From contig CM070899.1 in the NCBI GenBank assembly GCA_036417435.1, positions 174,435,494 to 174,499,493 of the forward strand: DNA of 64,000 bases, written 5' to 3'. This document shows positions 11,132 to 22,176 of this stretch, piece after piece (positions within the stretch are counted from its first letter, which is position 1; each line of letters begins with the position of its first letter). The DNA comes from Inia geoffrensis. Lineage: Eukaryota > Chordata > Mammalia > Artiodactyla > Iniidae. The notes beneath the pieces were generated by a model that worked only from the letters and a program-made list of their open reading frames with translations, was not told where the DNA came from and did not search any database. Made by a program: the position numbers and the translations under genes.

Positions 11132-13329
11132 AATTGTATATCAGGGTCTTTTTGGTTTCTATCTGAATTTATGTCACATATCTTAGTTTTTCAAGTTTTC
11201 CTTGCCGTTGACCTTGAAATATCTGTGATTCAGTATCTGGTAATTGGGCTTGCATCTTGAATATGTACAAGTTTAATGTGGAGAAAATTTGATGTAGTGT
11301 GAGGATAAAAAACATTGAATTTTAGTGAAAAGCAATCTCAAAATTTGTAATTTATAATATATGGCTGTCAATTTTAAAATGTATCATATGTTTCGTGAAG
11401 AGTAAGAAGGCATCTCACCAAAAGTGATAAGTGTACCCCTACAGTGGAGGAACGTACCCAACCTTAAATGTGTTTAGAGGAGAATGATTATTACGAGCTT
11501 CTGACTCATGCCTGGAATATGAATGAAAGGAGAAGTTCTAGCTGGGAAAAGTCTAGAAGGAGGAGCATGGTAGCTCCCACCACTGTTGATAGGCTATCCC
11601 ATGAACAAGGTGTCTAACTTCTTCTGGATGGATCTCAAGGATGGTTATGAGGGTGTCTGGGGAGAAGCTATGAAGATACGAATATGAGCTAAATATAGAC
11701 TTTCTAATAATCAGAGGTACCCAGAGATGGTACTCAGAGGCTCTGGGGTGATGAGCTTTTCATCACCAGAGGTCCTTAAGCATTCAAGAAGGCCCCTTAT
11801 TCAGGACTTCATAGAGTGTATTCAAGCATTATATATGTGTATGCACTCGAATGAATTTAAGGTTTGTTCTATCCCTGTAAGTCTTAAATATTCTGGTGCA
11901 CACTCCACCCACAAAGTCGTGTATGTTTCAGAAAAATACAAAAATGGCAAAGTAAACTAGAAAGCATGATTGTGTGTTTGCTCACACAACCTCCCAGTTT
12001 TTGAAGACATCTTAATTTTTCATAACCCAAAGTGAAAATGTGAAACTCATGCCCACACAACAAGACTACAAGGAAGACTATAGTTCTCCTATCCAGAGAA
12101 TATAGTTAGTTGTGAGGTACTACTCTGAGGTGGAGGGGACCCACCAACTCTTCACCTTTTAAGGAAGTTGGTAGATTTCATGTTCATGTTGCTGCAGGAC
12201 AAGCAAGGCTCCAGTTTGTCTTTAGTTAAAGGTCTGCATAAAAACAAAGGAATTTATCAGGAAAGCAACAACCGATACAAAGTGCCTTAAGTAACTCTTT
12301 CCTAGTAAGGGTTACTTGCAATAGAATAAAGTAACATAGAGCCAGAGATACAAAGTGCTATTTTGCTTTCTCCCATGGTTCTCAGCAAATGAATTTCTTA
12401 AGTTTTACTAAGAGGTGAGGTTGACAAGCAAGTATGTATGATTTCTTTAAATAGGTAGGAGAAGCAAAGCATACTTGGGCACTTCGCACTTAGAAGTAAA
12501 CTCGTTTGTGGTTTTCTTTCTATCTCCATCTTTTTCTCCCTTTCTCTTAAGATTTAAACTATTCTGAGAGCTTTTGGTATAACATGTAAGCTCCAGCCAC
12601 TTAAAATCACTCTGCTACTCTGTTTCCTTCCCTCACACTGCAAAGAAGCCTTAGAGAATTTTTTAATATTCTCATGCAAAAATTTTTTCTGAAATTTAAG
12701 TTGGCAATTTTCCCATTCCTATTTTATTTCAATCTGTGATCATTAACATCTTCATATTATAATCACTGCTAATGGGCAAAGTACTTTTTTATTCTCACCC
12801 TTCTCTTAATTATAGAAAACACAGATTTCATTCACATTGAAACTCCCATGTGCAGTAAATGATGCAGCTGAGTCACATTCCAGGCAGGTGCAGATCTGTT
12901 TCCCTGACGTAGAACAGAGTGTAGGTCCCCAATCTTGATCAGGAGGAGGTAAGAGGAGAGCGCAGCTACTTAGTTATCTTCCCTCCATGAATCTCCACTT
13001 AAGAAAATATATCATCTCTTATTGACCTCCAAGTAGTAAAGAGACAGACAAATATCTGCCTGGCCTTCCTGCCTTTATGAGCCTAATATATATGAATATA
13101 CATACATATTCAGTCATTCATTTACCTCAGCACATAGTAGAACAATTGCCTGTTTTATTTATTTGTCGGTGAAAAGTAGGTATAAGACTAAAGTATTCTC
13201 AGTGATATTTTCATTCAAATCAATTTTGTGAAAGACTTTATAGTAATAAACGATGTGATTTAACAGTAAATGAAAAAAAAAGTCCTTTAAATATCAAAAG
13301 ATAGTACTAATGGAAGTTTCTAGGAAGTT
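11132..13329. other. Single-copy intronic interval
   Basis: About 2.2 kb with no repeat I can name and no splice-bounded frame. Base composition is ordinary. Confidence 0.4.
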
Positions 13330-15265
13330 GCTAGTGGTGGTAGCAGCATAAATGTTTTGCTTCCAAAATATCCAGATAAAAACAGACAGAACAACTGGAT
13401 ATCAAAGTCAAAAACTTGTGGGCAGCATTTACAACAAAACCAGCTGACAACTCATGTCCAAAATGTAAATATGAACCCTCAAATACAGCAGATAGTAACA
13501 AGCCACCGATATCCACAAGACCTGAATGTTGTCCATATCTGTGTGCAAGAAAGCCAAGGGTAGCAACAAGGTGTCCAACAGGCAAGAAAACAGGAGAACC
13601 ACAAAATAGCCAATAGGCATTGACTAGAAAATACAGCAGGCTAATGTGAGAACAGCAGCAAGAAATGGGAAGGGCAAGTGCCAACCCTAGTTGCAGGTGA
13701 GTGCATGGGCACTATGTATAAATTTCTGAAGGAGCTTGAGTGGTTCGGTTTGAAGAATTCTCAAAATTGACCTGCCAGAGCCATCTTCCATGACAGTGCC
13801 CACGCTAGGACAAAACCCTGGGAGTGGATTCAGAGTTGAGTAGGATAGAGACAGCAGAAATTTTAAAAGCGGGGGTCAGGGGAGGTTCTTTTAAAGATAT
13901 GCAAGGAAACAGAGTCAGGAAATACCAGAGAGCAAGCCATCATATGTTTTTAATACAATTGAAGAACAACAGAAGAGAGAACTCTGAAACTATTGATGTT
14001 ACTTCAGCCAGTCCTCTTTCTGAAAGTTCAGAGAAACCAAATGTGAATAAAGATAAGCAGAAGAAAAATATGCAGGTGAAATTCCTGCAAAGATACTACA
14101 ATTTAAAGAGAATAAAGAGCAGAATTATGGGGTTGGCCAAAAAGTTCGTCCAGGTTTTTCCATAAGATGTTCGGAAAAACCCCAGTGAACTTTTTGGCCA
14201 ACCCAATATATCCCTACAGTCAGTGAAAGCATATCAGAAAGACATGCCTTTAAAAATCTACTGAAAACTCTAAAGTACTATTTCAAAACTAGCTAAAAAG
14301 CATTAAGAAAATGATGTATAACATTAAAGAACAACTCAAATTGGCATTATATAAACTAAAAAATGTGGTGAACATCCTTGAGAATTAGAAATAAAAGAAA
14401 AAGTCAGAAATAAAGGGAAAAAATCATTTTGGAAATAAGGAAAAACTAGAATAAGAGAAGAGGAAATAATCACAATTTTTGTGACCTAGGAGAAATAAAA
14501 GTTTAAAAGAAAGAAAAGTTTAAAATTGAAAAGAACTAAAGAAGGAGATAAAAAAGATTTGAGAGATAATGACAAATATTGAAGATTTGCAAAGACCCAA
14601 CATGTGGATAATAGGAATCCCTAAAGAAGAAAACCAAAGCAATAAATAAGTAAACACAAAATGCAAAAATTATATAAACTATGATTTTTTTACAAAGTTC
14701 CTGCAACTTACAAAAAAAATCTAAATATTGAAAGAAGACAGTGTGTACCTGAGATTATTGACCCAAAGCAAAACCAATTGGTTAACATTAAAATTTATTT
14801 TACTAAAATCACAGGATGATTTTTTTAAAGAAAGAAAGAAAATCCTTTGTGCACTTAGACAAATGGAACACCTGACTTTTAGGGGAATATGAATTAGATG
14901 ATCATCAACTTTTTGACAGCAATTTTTTAAGCCATAGGAAAATGGGGTAACAATATTAAAGGAAAGGAAATGTAAGCCAAGGTTTTATATCCAGCAAAAC
15001 TAATTTTCAAGTATAAAGGGCACAGTAAACTATTATTAACATACAAGAGTCTGGCAGTGTTGTTTTCATGAGCTTTTCCTGAGAAATCTATTAGAGAAGA
15101 GCTTCAAATAAACAAAATGACAAAAGAGATATCAAACAAGAACTTGTGAATTCAGTTGGCACCACTCAGAAACTTCTGTACACTTTCCCCATATGACTGT
15201 CCTTTGTACATCTGAAGGTGGCTATTGCTGGAATATGTATCTCATGTTTCAGCTTCCTTTACCTG
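13330..15265 (+). mobile_element. Ancient LINE-1 fragment (L1M type), sense: 5' UTR to the ORF1 end
   Basis: Segments such as 'AACTGGATATCAAAGTCAAAAA' (about 13395) and 'CAACATGTGGATAATAGGAATC' (about 14600) match the L1M 5' UTR and ORF1 region. So do 'ACCTGAGATTATTGACCC' (about 14748) and 'AAGTATAAAGGGCACAGTAAAC' (about 15010). Frameshifts and deletions are numerous, so only the order of blocks identifies it. A mariner MITE interrupts it at 14128-14206, dating the L1 insertion before the MITE. Confidence 0.7.
14128..14206. mobile_element. 79-bp mariner MITE with TA target duplication
   Basis: The element is almost one inverted repeat. The left arm, TGGGGTTGGCCAAAAAGTTC, is mirrored by GAACTTTTTGGCCAACCCAA on the right, with about 33-bp arms joined by a short spacer (CATAAGATGTTC). 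TA dinucleotides at 14126-14127 and 14207-14208 are the mariner target duplication. It matches the short mariner MITEs known in ruminants and whales. Confidence 0.93.
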
Positions 15266-15689
15266 ACAACAAACATTTTGGAATTGTTTAGAAAATGTTC
15301 ACAATATTTTTTCTATATGTTACTCCATTTATATTTTTAAATGCAACTGCTAATTTTACAACTAATATGTCAAGTATACTTTAATTTAAAAAGCAAATGC
15401 AGCTGCTAATTTATACATGCATGTTTTAATTTATATAATAATTATACATTATGTATATTCATGATAATGTGCATAATTTACATATGCACATTCTAATCTC
15501 CCATTCACTGAGTGTTAAAATAATAATGTTACAAGTAGTAATATATCATTTATTATTGCTTTTGATCTGGCATATACTGTATTAAGTGTTTTATATCTGT
15601 AAGTCTCCGGGCCTCATATAAGCCATTAAAAAGAGGTAAATTTGAATAACACAGATGGCTAACTGTTCAGCATCATTTGTGTTCCCAGT
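15266..15689. other. AT-rich interval
   Basis: Repeated ATATA/CATGCAT-like tracts between the old L1 and an LTR-like element. No feature is assigned. Confidence 0.35.
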
Positions 15690-16020
15690 TCCATTGTAGA
15701 GATTTGTGACGGGTGAGTAATTATGCAACTTAAGATTACATTTCCCAGGTTCTCTTGCATCTGAATGTGGCCATATGACTACTGATCACTAACAGTAAGT
15801 GATGTGTGCCACTTTTAAGTCAAGGCTTTCAGAACTGGATGTGTCTTTTACACACCTTATGTCCTCTTCCACCAACTGGATACACAGTCCAAGAGACTGG
15901 AGAAGCCAAGTTGAAAAAAGCCTGATCCATGCATGGAAGGAAGTTGCCTGCCTATAGGAACACTTGTCTTGGACTATTATGTGAACAAGAAATAAACCTC
16001 AATTTATTAAGCCATTGAAA
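15690..16020 (+). mobile_element. LTR-like element, probably ERVL/MaLR
   Basis: The run 'ATTACATTTCCCAGGTTCTC', 'TGTGGCCATATGACTA', 'AGTGATGTGTGCCACTTTTA', then 'CAAGAAATAAACCTCAATTT' with an AATAAA-type signal near 15990 follows the layout of an old mammalian LTR read 5' to 3'. The flanks are diffuse and I could not fix the ends. Confidence 0.45.
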
Positions 16021-17325
16021 AACTTAAAAGAAGGATGATTAATAGAGAAAATAGTTACCATCTAGTGGATGTAAAGCCACTTAATAAATTCATTAAGATA
16101 ATGAAATATCAGGGAAAATCATTGGGCTGGGTATGTTTTGACAAACAACATAATTGCATTAGAATTTGTTTAGAAAGAGAAGTATATAAAAAAGGAACCA
16201 GATGGACTAAAAACGGCTGACGATGTTGAACAAATTCAAGTCAAAAGAAAACCAAGGTGATAAATATATTGATAGTGACAAATCCAAATGTAAAAGAAAT
16301 GAAATTATTGGAGAAAAAAACTATAATAACATAAAGTTATACAAGACATATATTGTCTATAAAAATTACAGGAGTACAGAAGAGGAAGAGTAAAATATAT
16401 TTTAAAAAACTAAACAATTATGTTTTTGAACTTAAATTTTTGTTTACCAACTGTAAAATCTATTTAGCAGAATATATTTAGTGTAACTGGAAAAACTGAG
16501 TATATGTCTATTTTTTTTAATGAAATGATTTATGATATTTCAGTGGGACAAATAAGTAACCAGAGGTTATGAGATTTGAAATTATTTTCTATTAACTCTG
16601 GTTAATAGGTGGAACTGACTGATCAGTTCTTTCAAGGGACTGTCTTTAAAACAAAATCAGAAAGACTTCCCTCATTGCATTATTTTATTTTACTTCTGCG
16701 TGAACTTTAATAACCATATAGTAGCTCCAGGGGACAGCACATCTGTCTCATTCATTGTTTTTATCCCCAGGACAAGCACAATACTTATAAATATTTGCTG
16801 AAGAAATAGTCTCATCTAAAATAATCCAAGTAGAACTTCAATAAACAGAATCATGAAATGATAGAAAGTTGAAGGCAGCAGGAAATATAAGGAAAAAATC
16901 AAACGCAGTGGTTCACAACTTTTGCATTACATGTCTCACCTAAAGAGAAATTAGACTTCATTTCCCTGAATAAACATTTGTATACTTGGAAATATAAATA
17001 ACTCTTGAACTTGCAGCACTGATGTTTTAAGATGATGTAGTAAGTTATTTTTAATGTAAATCTTACTGGTATATTTTAGTTGAGTCATTCACCGTATGTT
17101 TTAAATGCATAAAACTAATGTTGATTTTAAAATATTGCCCTTTTAAAAATTACTGGCACATATTTATCAGATATAAGGCTAACAGAAGGTTGTAGGCTCA
17201 CAGTAAGTAGAGTACCAGTGTTTGTCGTTTCTCATTTTCTACACGAGAATGTGGATAACCTCCCATGAGATGGGAATTGATTTGCCTGAGGCCTTAGTGC
17301 TTGACAGTAACAGAAGCAGGAACCA
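16021..17325. other. AT-rich single-copy interval
   Basis: No named element, apart from a MIR-tail-like patch near 16745-16805 ('GACAAGCACAATACTTATAA'). No splice-bounded frame was seen. Confidence 0.35.
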
Positions 17326-17329
17326 GTTA

Positions 17330-17440
17330 AATGCAGTAGAAAGAGTGCAGTGCAAAGAGGACAGACCTTGCATAAATTCTAGCTTTTAATTTATTAACTT
17401 TGTGACTTTGGGTCAATTCCTTAACCCCTCGTGTAATCCA
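17330..17440 (+). repeat. MIR SINE fragment, sense
   Basis: 'GTAGAAAGAGTGCAGTGCAA' followed by 'TAACTTTGTGACTTTGGGTC' and 'AATTCCTTAACCCCTC' is the MIR 5' and core order. The 3' half is lost. Confidence 0.65.
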
Positions 17441-17444
17441 ACCA

Positions 17445-18170
17445 GGAATTAAAACCAAATTTGCTGACTCCCAACTGCCTTCATCAGCGTAGTGTTAAAA
17501 GCACTATTTTTTTAAAAGATGGTCATTAGTCTTAGCCAAAAATTATATAAATACCACAATTTATTGGAGGTATTCATCTTTTTCCCATTCCTCCCTTGTA
17601 CTTATTGGAGAGGTTCATTTATTTCCCATACCTACCCTCCTTTCTTATGCAAATGTTGGTGAGTTACCCAAATGATAAAAAGGAAGGGAAAAAGTGATTT
17701 AGACTGATCTAAATAATTCACAAGCCATTTTCTCAACCCCTGGATATAATACCATTGATTGTACAATAAAAAGAGTCATTTTTATAGGTTCTAGTTGGTC
17801 TATCTCCGACATCTTGATTTTTTTATTTCTTTCTTTCTTTTTAAAAATGCTGTGAACGTTGCAGTTACTTCCAGGGCTGTAACCTGGCTCACATAGTATC
17901 ATTCCAATGGTTATCATTACTTCTTTATCACAGGATGTCTTGCACTTTCAGCTAAGCTTTTGTGGAAATTACATGAATCTTTGTAAAGGATAGTAATGAA
18001 CATCATTGGAGGCTCTAAGTAAGGGACGATTAAACATTGATATTAGTCAGTTATAACATTGTATGAAAACAGTTATGAATGCATCTGTAATATCCCTTCA
18101 GTTGATCTTGTACAGCAGATATTCCTTAACATTTATTTTTCTGCCATACTAATGCTATATTGTTCCCCTT
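17445..18170. other. Single-copy intronic interval
   Basis: No repeat or gene signal was recognised. Confidence 0.35.
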
Positions 18171-18171
18171 T

Positions 18172-18250
18172 TGGTATTTTTATTGAAGTATAGTTGATAT
18201 ACAGCATTATATTAATTTCAGTGGTACAACACAGTGATTCAATTTTTTAT
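18172..18250 (-). mobile_element. L1 3'-end fragment, antisense
   Basis: 'TTTTTATTGAAGTATAGTTG' continuing into 'TTAATTTCAGTGGTACAACA' is the reverse of the cetartiodactyl L1 3' UTR, which also appears at 24535. Only about 80 bp remain. Confidence 0.75.
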
Positions 18251-19419
18251 GGGAAGGATCATCATTATTTTTTATTTCAATTTCTCAATTGGTTTGAAAA
18301 GAGATAGTGTGTATCCAAAATTCCAAAATAAATAGATCGAGTTTCTCAAATTTAAAAGAGATATACCATTATGCATATCTATTTTTCTATGGTACCTTAG
18401 ATAGGTAAAAAGTTTGCTATCTGCCTTTTAAATTTTTTCTAAACCTTTTAATTTTATTTAAATATATACAAATTAAACACGTCCTGAAATACCAGTCGAA
18501 TATTACAGATCTATTTTCGTCCTGGCTTGATTGATAAGCATTACACTAAATCATCACATGAATAGTGTCCAGCCTTGGATTTGATGGCATAAACCATTCA
18601 ATTGGGTTGTTTCCTAATCTTGTGATTAAATGTAGATTAAAGCATGCAATCCCTTTAGGGCAGGAAATAACTCATCATCTGCCATTCCTAAGGTAATGGC
18701 TGATTAGAGTTTAACTCGCCACTTTTCTTTCACCTCACTGAGAAGCATAGTGATGCTCCGGATACAAGTTACTTTATGAGAACAGCCTCTTCAGGACCAC
18801 AGCCAGCCCTGTTGTTGTACAGATCAACACTAACTCACATTTGACTTTTATTAGAACATTTATGAGCAGGGCAGCATTATCTTGTCTTTTAACCAAGTCA
18901 CTGGGCACCAGTGACCTGGCCTGTTTTCACACTCAACTGCAAATTACTTTTCCACAGCGTAAATTGCCTGTCTAATAGCAAATTATTACTCTATTTTAGT
19001 AGACGACAGCCACTCATGGCAGTGTGGTTCAAAAAATCAAAAGATACTGCCAAATGCATTATCAACATAATATTATAAGCTAATACCAAAGAAGCCTGGA
19101 ATCTTCTCAGCTCATATCATGGAAAATCAATCAAAACTGAAACTCCTATTTGTGAAATGCAATCTGGTAAGATGTTCTTAATATCGCAGAGTTGCAACTA
19201 GGGGAAACATATAACCCAGTTTATGTCTGTTGTCTGACATAAGTTGTTACAAGTTCTCCCATTCACTCTCAGTGTCCTAATTTGGACAATGTCATATGGT
19301 CACCCTGTATATAATCATATTTGCCAGCTTATTATATAGGTGGAATCATAGAACATAAAAGCTTTAAAGACCAAATAGCCACATAGGAATTTAATAATAA
19401 CACAAGGAACATCAACAGT
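18251..19419. other. Single-copy interval, possible conserved noncoding block
   Basis: 18480-19120 lacks recognisable repeats, has balanced composition and contains many homeodomain-like TAAT and ATTA cores. It could be a conserved regulatory element, but that cannot be shown without alignment. The left and right edges are ordinary AT-rich sequence. Confidence 0.3.
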
Positions 19420-19990
19420 ATGTTCCATGCTGAATAGTTCAGGCAAGCACTGCAAAATTCTTAGGAAAGAGAGGGAGATTAATCGGGGAATTTCATTAAA
19501 GAGGCAGTATTTGGGCAGAGTCTCAAAAGAGTGCCAGGCTGTGCCTAAGCAAAGAGGAAGGGGAGACGCCATTCACATGGAAGAGGGGTATGTTATGATT
19601 TTACAAAAGCATTAAATCAAGAAGGGGCAAGATGGATTGATTTATTCAACTATGTATTGGTATCTACAGACAAGTACTGGGAGTAGCTTTAATGTGGCTG
19701 GAGGTTACATGTGACAGGCTTTGAAGAACTAACTACAAAATCTGGGCTTCCTTCTATGGGCAGTGAGCATCAGTAATGTAATAAAGGAGTCGAAGTTGAA
19801 AACGGTGTTGGGGAAGGGGTCTGGAGACAGCTTGGAGAAGAGAGAAAAGACCTGCAGAGGAGAGCTAGAAGGCTGTCTCGGTAGTTCATGTGTCAGATGA
19901 GAGCTGCGAGCTGAATTAGGATATTAATAGAAGGAATGGAATGGGGCTACTTCAAGAGCCATGTGAATGCAGAAGATAGAATTTAGCCAT
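19420..19990 (+). repeat. Ancient low-complexity-like dispersed repeat, family unassigned
   Basis: Purine-rich text with 'GGCAGAGTCTCAAAAGAGTG', 'TGACAGGCTTTGAAGAACTA' and 'GGGCAGTGAGCATCAGTAAT' follows the same block order as the larger copy at 45650-47060. I recognise it as a common ancient mammalian interspersed repeat but cannot name it. Confidence 0.5.
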
Positions 19991-20004
19991 TTTCATTTGC
20001 TTAA

Positions 20005-20195
20005 AGCTTTGTGTCTGCAAGTGCTTTCAATTAATTATCTTTGATTCTCAGTGAGGTACATAAATGTAGGCATTTGTTATATCCCTGTTTTACAGAGAAA
20101 GTAACTGAGAGTCCAAGAAACTAAGCAATTCCAAAACTCCTATAGCTAATTTGTGGTAAAGGTGGGGAGAGTATCCTGATTCTTTGAATCGAATG
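20005..20195 (-). repeat. MIR SINE, antisense
   Basis: 'TTTGATTCTCAGTGAGGTAC', 'CCCTGTTTTACAGAGAAAGT' and 'AACTGAGAGTCCAAGAAACT' match reversed MIR core blocks. Confidence 0.7.
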
Positions 20196-20398
20196 TGTGG
20201 GGTGAAGAGAAAGAAGTAAAGATAATTCCAAAATACGAAAGCTGAGACACGGGGAAATTAAATTTTCTAGCCACAGAATTAGAAACATCAGAGGACAAAG
20301 TTAGTTTAGGAAAGAAAGTGATGGGGGTGGATTTTAAGCATGTTTGGTTTGAGCTGATGGTCAAATCACAATTGGGCCTCTTCAAAAAAGCAACTGAA

Positions 20399-20590
20399 GG
20401 GCTTCCCTGGTGGAGCAGCGGTTGAGAGTCCGCCTGCCGATGCAGGGGACGCGGGTTCGTGCCCCTGTCCGGGAAGATCCCACGTGCCGCGGAGCGGCTG
20501 GGCCCGTGAGCCATGGCCGCTGGGCCTGCGCGTCCGGAGCCTGTGCTCCGCAACGGGAGAGGCCACAGCAGTGAGAGGCCCGTGTACCAC

Positions 20591-20615
<25 letters not shown>
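20399..20615 (+). mobile_element. CHR-family SINE, sense
   Basis: GGGCTTCCCTGGTGGAGCAG start with a 25-A tail (20591-20615). The target-site duplication is AAAAAGCAACTGAAG before and AAAAAGAACTGAAG after, with one base difference by indel. The two minus-strand frames of 132 and 183 codons across it are chance read-throughs. Confidence 0.94.
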
Positions 20616-20622
<7 letters not shown>

Positions 20623-21504
20623 AGAAAAGGAATGGATTAAGATAAAGCAGTCGAGTGAGAAAATGTGCAAGTTGCAATAGTGAGAATTGAACCCCAAGAG
20701 AATAAAGAATGCTACGGGGAAGAGAGATCAGAGAGCTCGTGGCTCCCTTAGGACATGTTAACATTTAGCATTCTTAAACCAGGGAAGGAGACAAGTGTAA
20801 AAGGTAAAAGAAAAAAAAAGAAAGGCATAACAAAAGAAAAAAACCCAAGATGCAAGAAAATATACAGTCACAGAGAACCAGCAAAAGGGAAAGTATCAAA
20901 AATGAAAAGTAGGCAGCAGTATAAAGGGCTCTAGAGACGCCAAAGAATTAGAAGGGAAAAAAGGTACTCACTTGACAAAGAGATTATTTGCCACCCGTGA
21001 GGACGCAGTTTCAAGGTAAGGAGCAGACATCAGATTTAAGGGAGTAAAATTGGTGGTGTAATGTGAAGGCAGTGGATTCAGTCAGACATTCAAGAGAGAT
21101 TTAGTAATGAGGCTACAAAAAAACATCAAGTAAAGGTGGTTTTTTGGTTTTTTGGTTTTCTGATGTTGAGTATAGGCATAAGGTAAAGAAAAAAATGAAC
21201 GGATTATTTTTTTAAGGTGCTTGGGAAGGAGGGACGGATGAAGTAGAGACAGGAGTAGGAAATGCAATTAACTATGCAAGGAGAAAGACTACCTTTTTAT
21301 TTCAGGTAAGAAGAAAGGAGTAGATATGAAGGCTTTAGTGAAGAGAGGGGGGAAAGGGTTAGCACCTTAATGGCTTCATCTTCTCAGTAAAAATGGGTGA
21401 TGAAATACGAGATTGAGAGAGGACAGCACGGATTGGGATTGGATGGAGTCTGGGTGTATCATGAGGATTTAACAAGAGAAGAGTGAATGAATCACTGAGT
21501 TCCC
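20616..21504. other. Purine-rich interval, probably remnants of the ancient repeat
   Basis: A/G-rich text with weak similarity to the unassigned repeat at 19420. A small (GGTTTTTT)n-like patch lies at 21137-21158. No exon is seen. Confidence 0.35.
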
Positions 21505-22176
21505 AATTGAAAGGGTGAGATTCTGATCTCAGGTGGCCTCGGCCCGCAGCTGCTTGAAGCAGGGTTTCAGTTCCTGGCCGGTGATTGAGGTCGGGTCGCG
21601 GCGGTGAGATACCGAATCCTAGCCACTAGACTAGCGGTCAGTGACAAGGCCCTGGCCCTTTGGCTTTGCAGAAGAGAATTCCCACAAGGACGGAAAGTAG
21701 TGAAACAAGTAAAGTATTTATCAGGAGGAAAAGAGTACATGTGGATAGACACATGGGGGGGGGACACAGAGAGAGAGTCGTTCTGTCGTGGTAGTTTGAA
21801 TCACTTATATGGGGCATTTCTTCCAGGTTTCCTTTGGCAAATCACTTTGATTTGCCTGGTTCTGAGTCCGTATTTGGTATATCTCAGGATTCTCCCGTGT
21901 GTGCACGTGCATCTCTTAGCCAAGATGGATTCCAGCGAAGAGGCCTGTGGGTAAATTGACCTTACTCCCCTTTTGACCTCCAAGGAGCTTTCTAGTTGGG
22001 AAGGTCTCCTTGACTTCAAGAATGAGAAATATGTGGTCTCTTGTCTTTTATCTGGGCAGGGCTCAGCCTCTCCAATTTTCCTGCTATTATTGAGTTTCTG
22101 TCCAAAGGGGACGAACTCCATTTGCTCAGCCTGGGGCCCATCTATCTACTGCCTCAATTCTTTGGGGCTGGGTTAA
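21505..22176 (-). mobile_element. Endogenous retroviral LTR, antisense (probably class I)
   Basis: Read on the minus strand the element runs from about 22176 down. It has a TATA-like CCATATAAGTG near 21813, then a polyadenylation-like TGATAAATACTTTAC near 21722, then a U5-like region with CTTTCCGTCCTTGTGGGAAT. This is the promoter, poly(A) and U5 order of a gammaretrovirus-like LTR. No gag, pol or env homology is visible beside it, so it is a solo or fragmentary LTR. I recall similar sequences from cetartiodactyl genomes but cannot give a family name. A tRNA-like segment sits in its distal part. Confidence 0.6.
21571..21642 (-). pseudogene. tRNA-Glu-like sequence embedded in the ERV LTR
   Basis: The plus strand reads as a reversed tRNA-Glu: TTCCTGGCCGG (acceptor and T-arm side), then GGGTCGCGGCGGTGAGA (anticodon 3' arm), then CCGAATCCTAGCCACTAGAC (D-arm), aligning over about 72 bases. 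The T-arm is degraded and the anticodon loop is about one base short, so it is not a functional tRNA gene. Its position beside U5 suggests origin from a retroviral primer tRNA copied into the element, or a tRNA-derived SINE captured by the LTR. Confidence 0.6.

Noticed and set aside
20146..20764. 183- and 132-codon minus-strand frames
   Set aside because: Chance frames through a CHR SINE. The same peptide pieces recur at every CHR copy in this window, which is the mark of a repeat and not a gene.
21571..21642. Functional tRNA-Glu gene
   Set aside because: The T-arm does not pair, the anticodon loop is shortened and it is embedded in an LTR. It is a tRNA-derived remnant.
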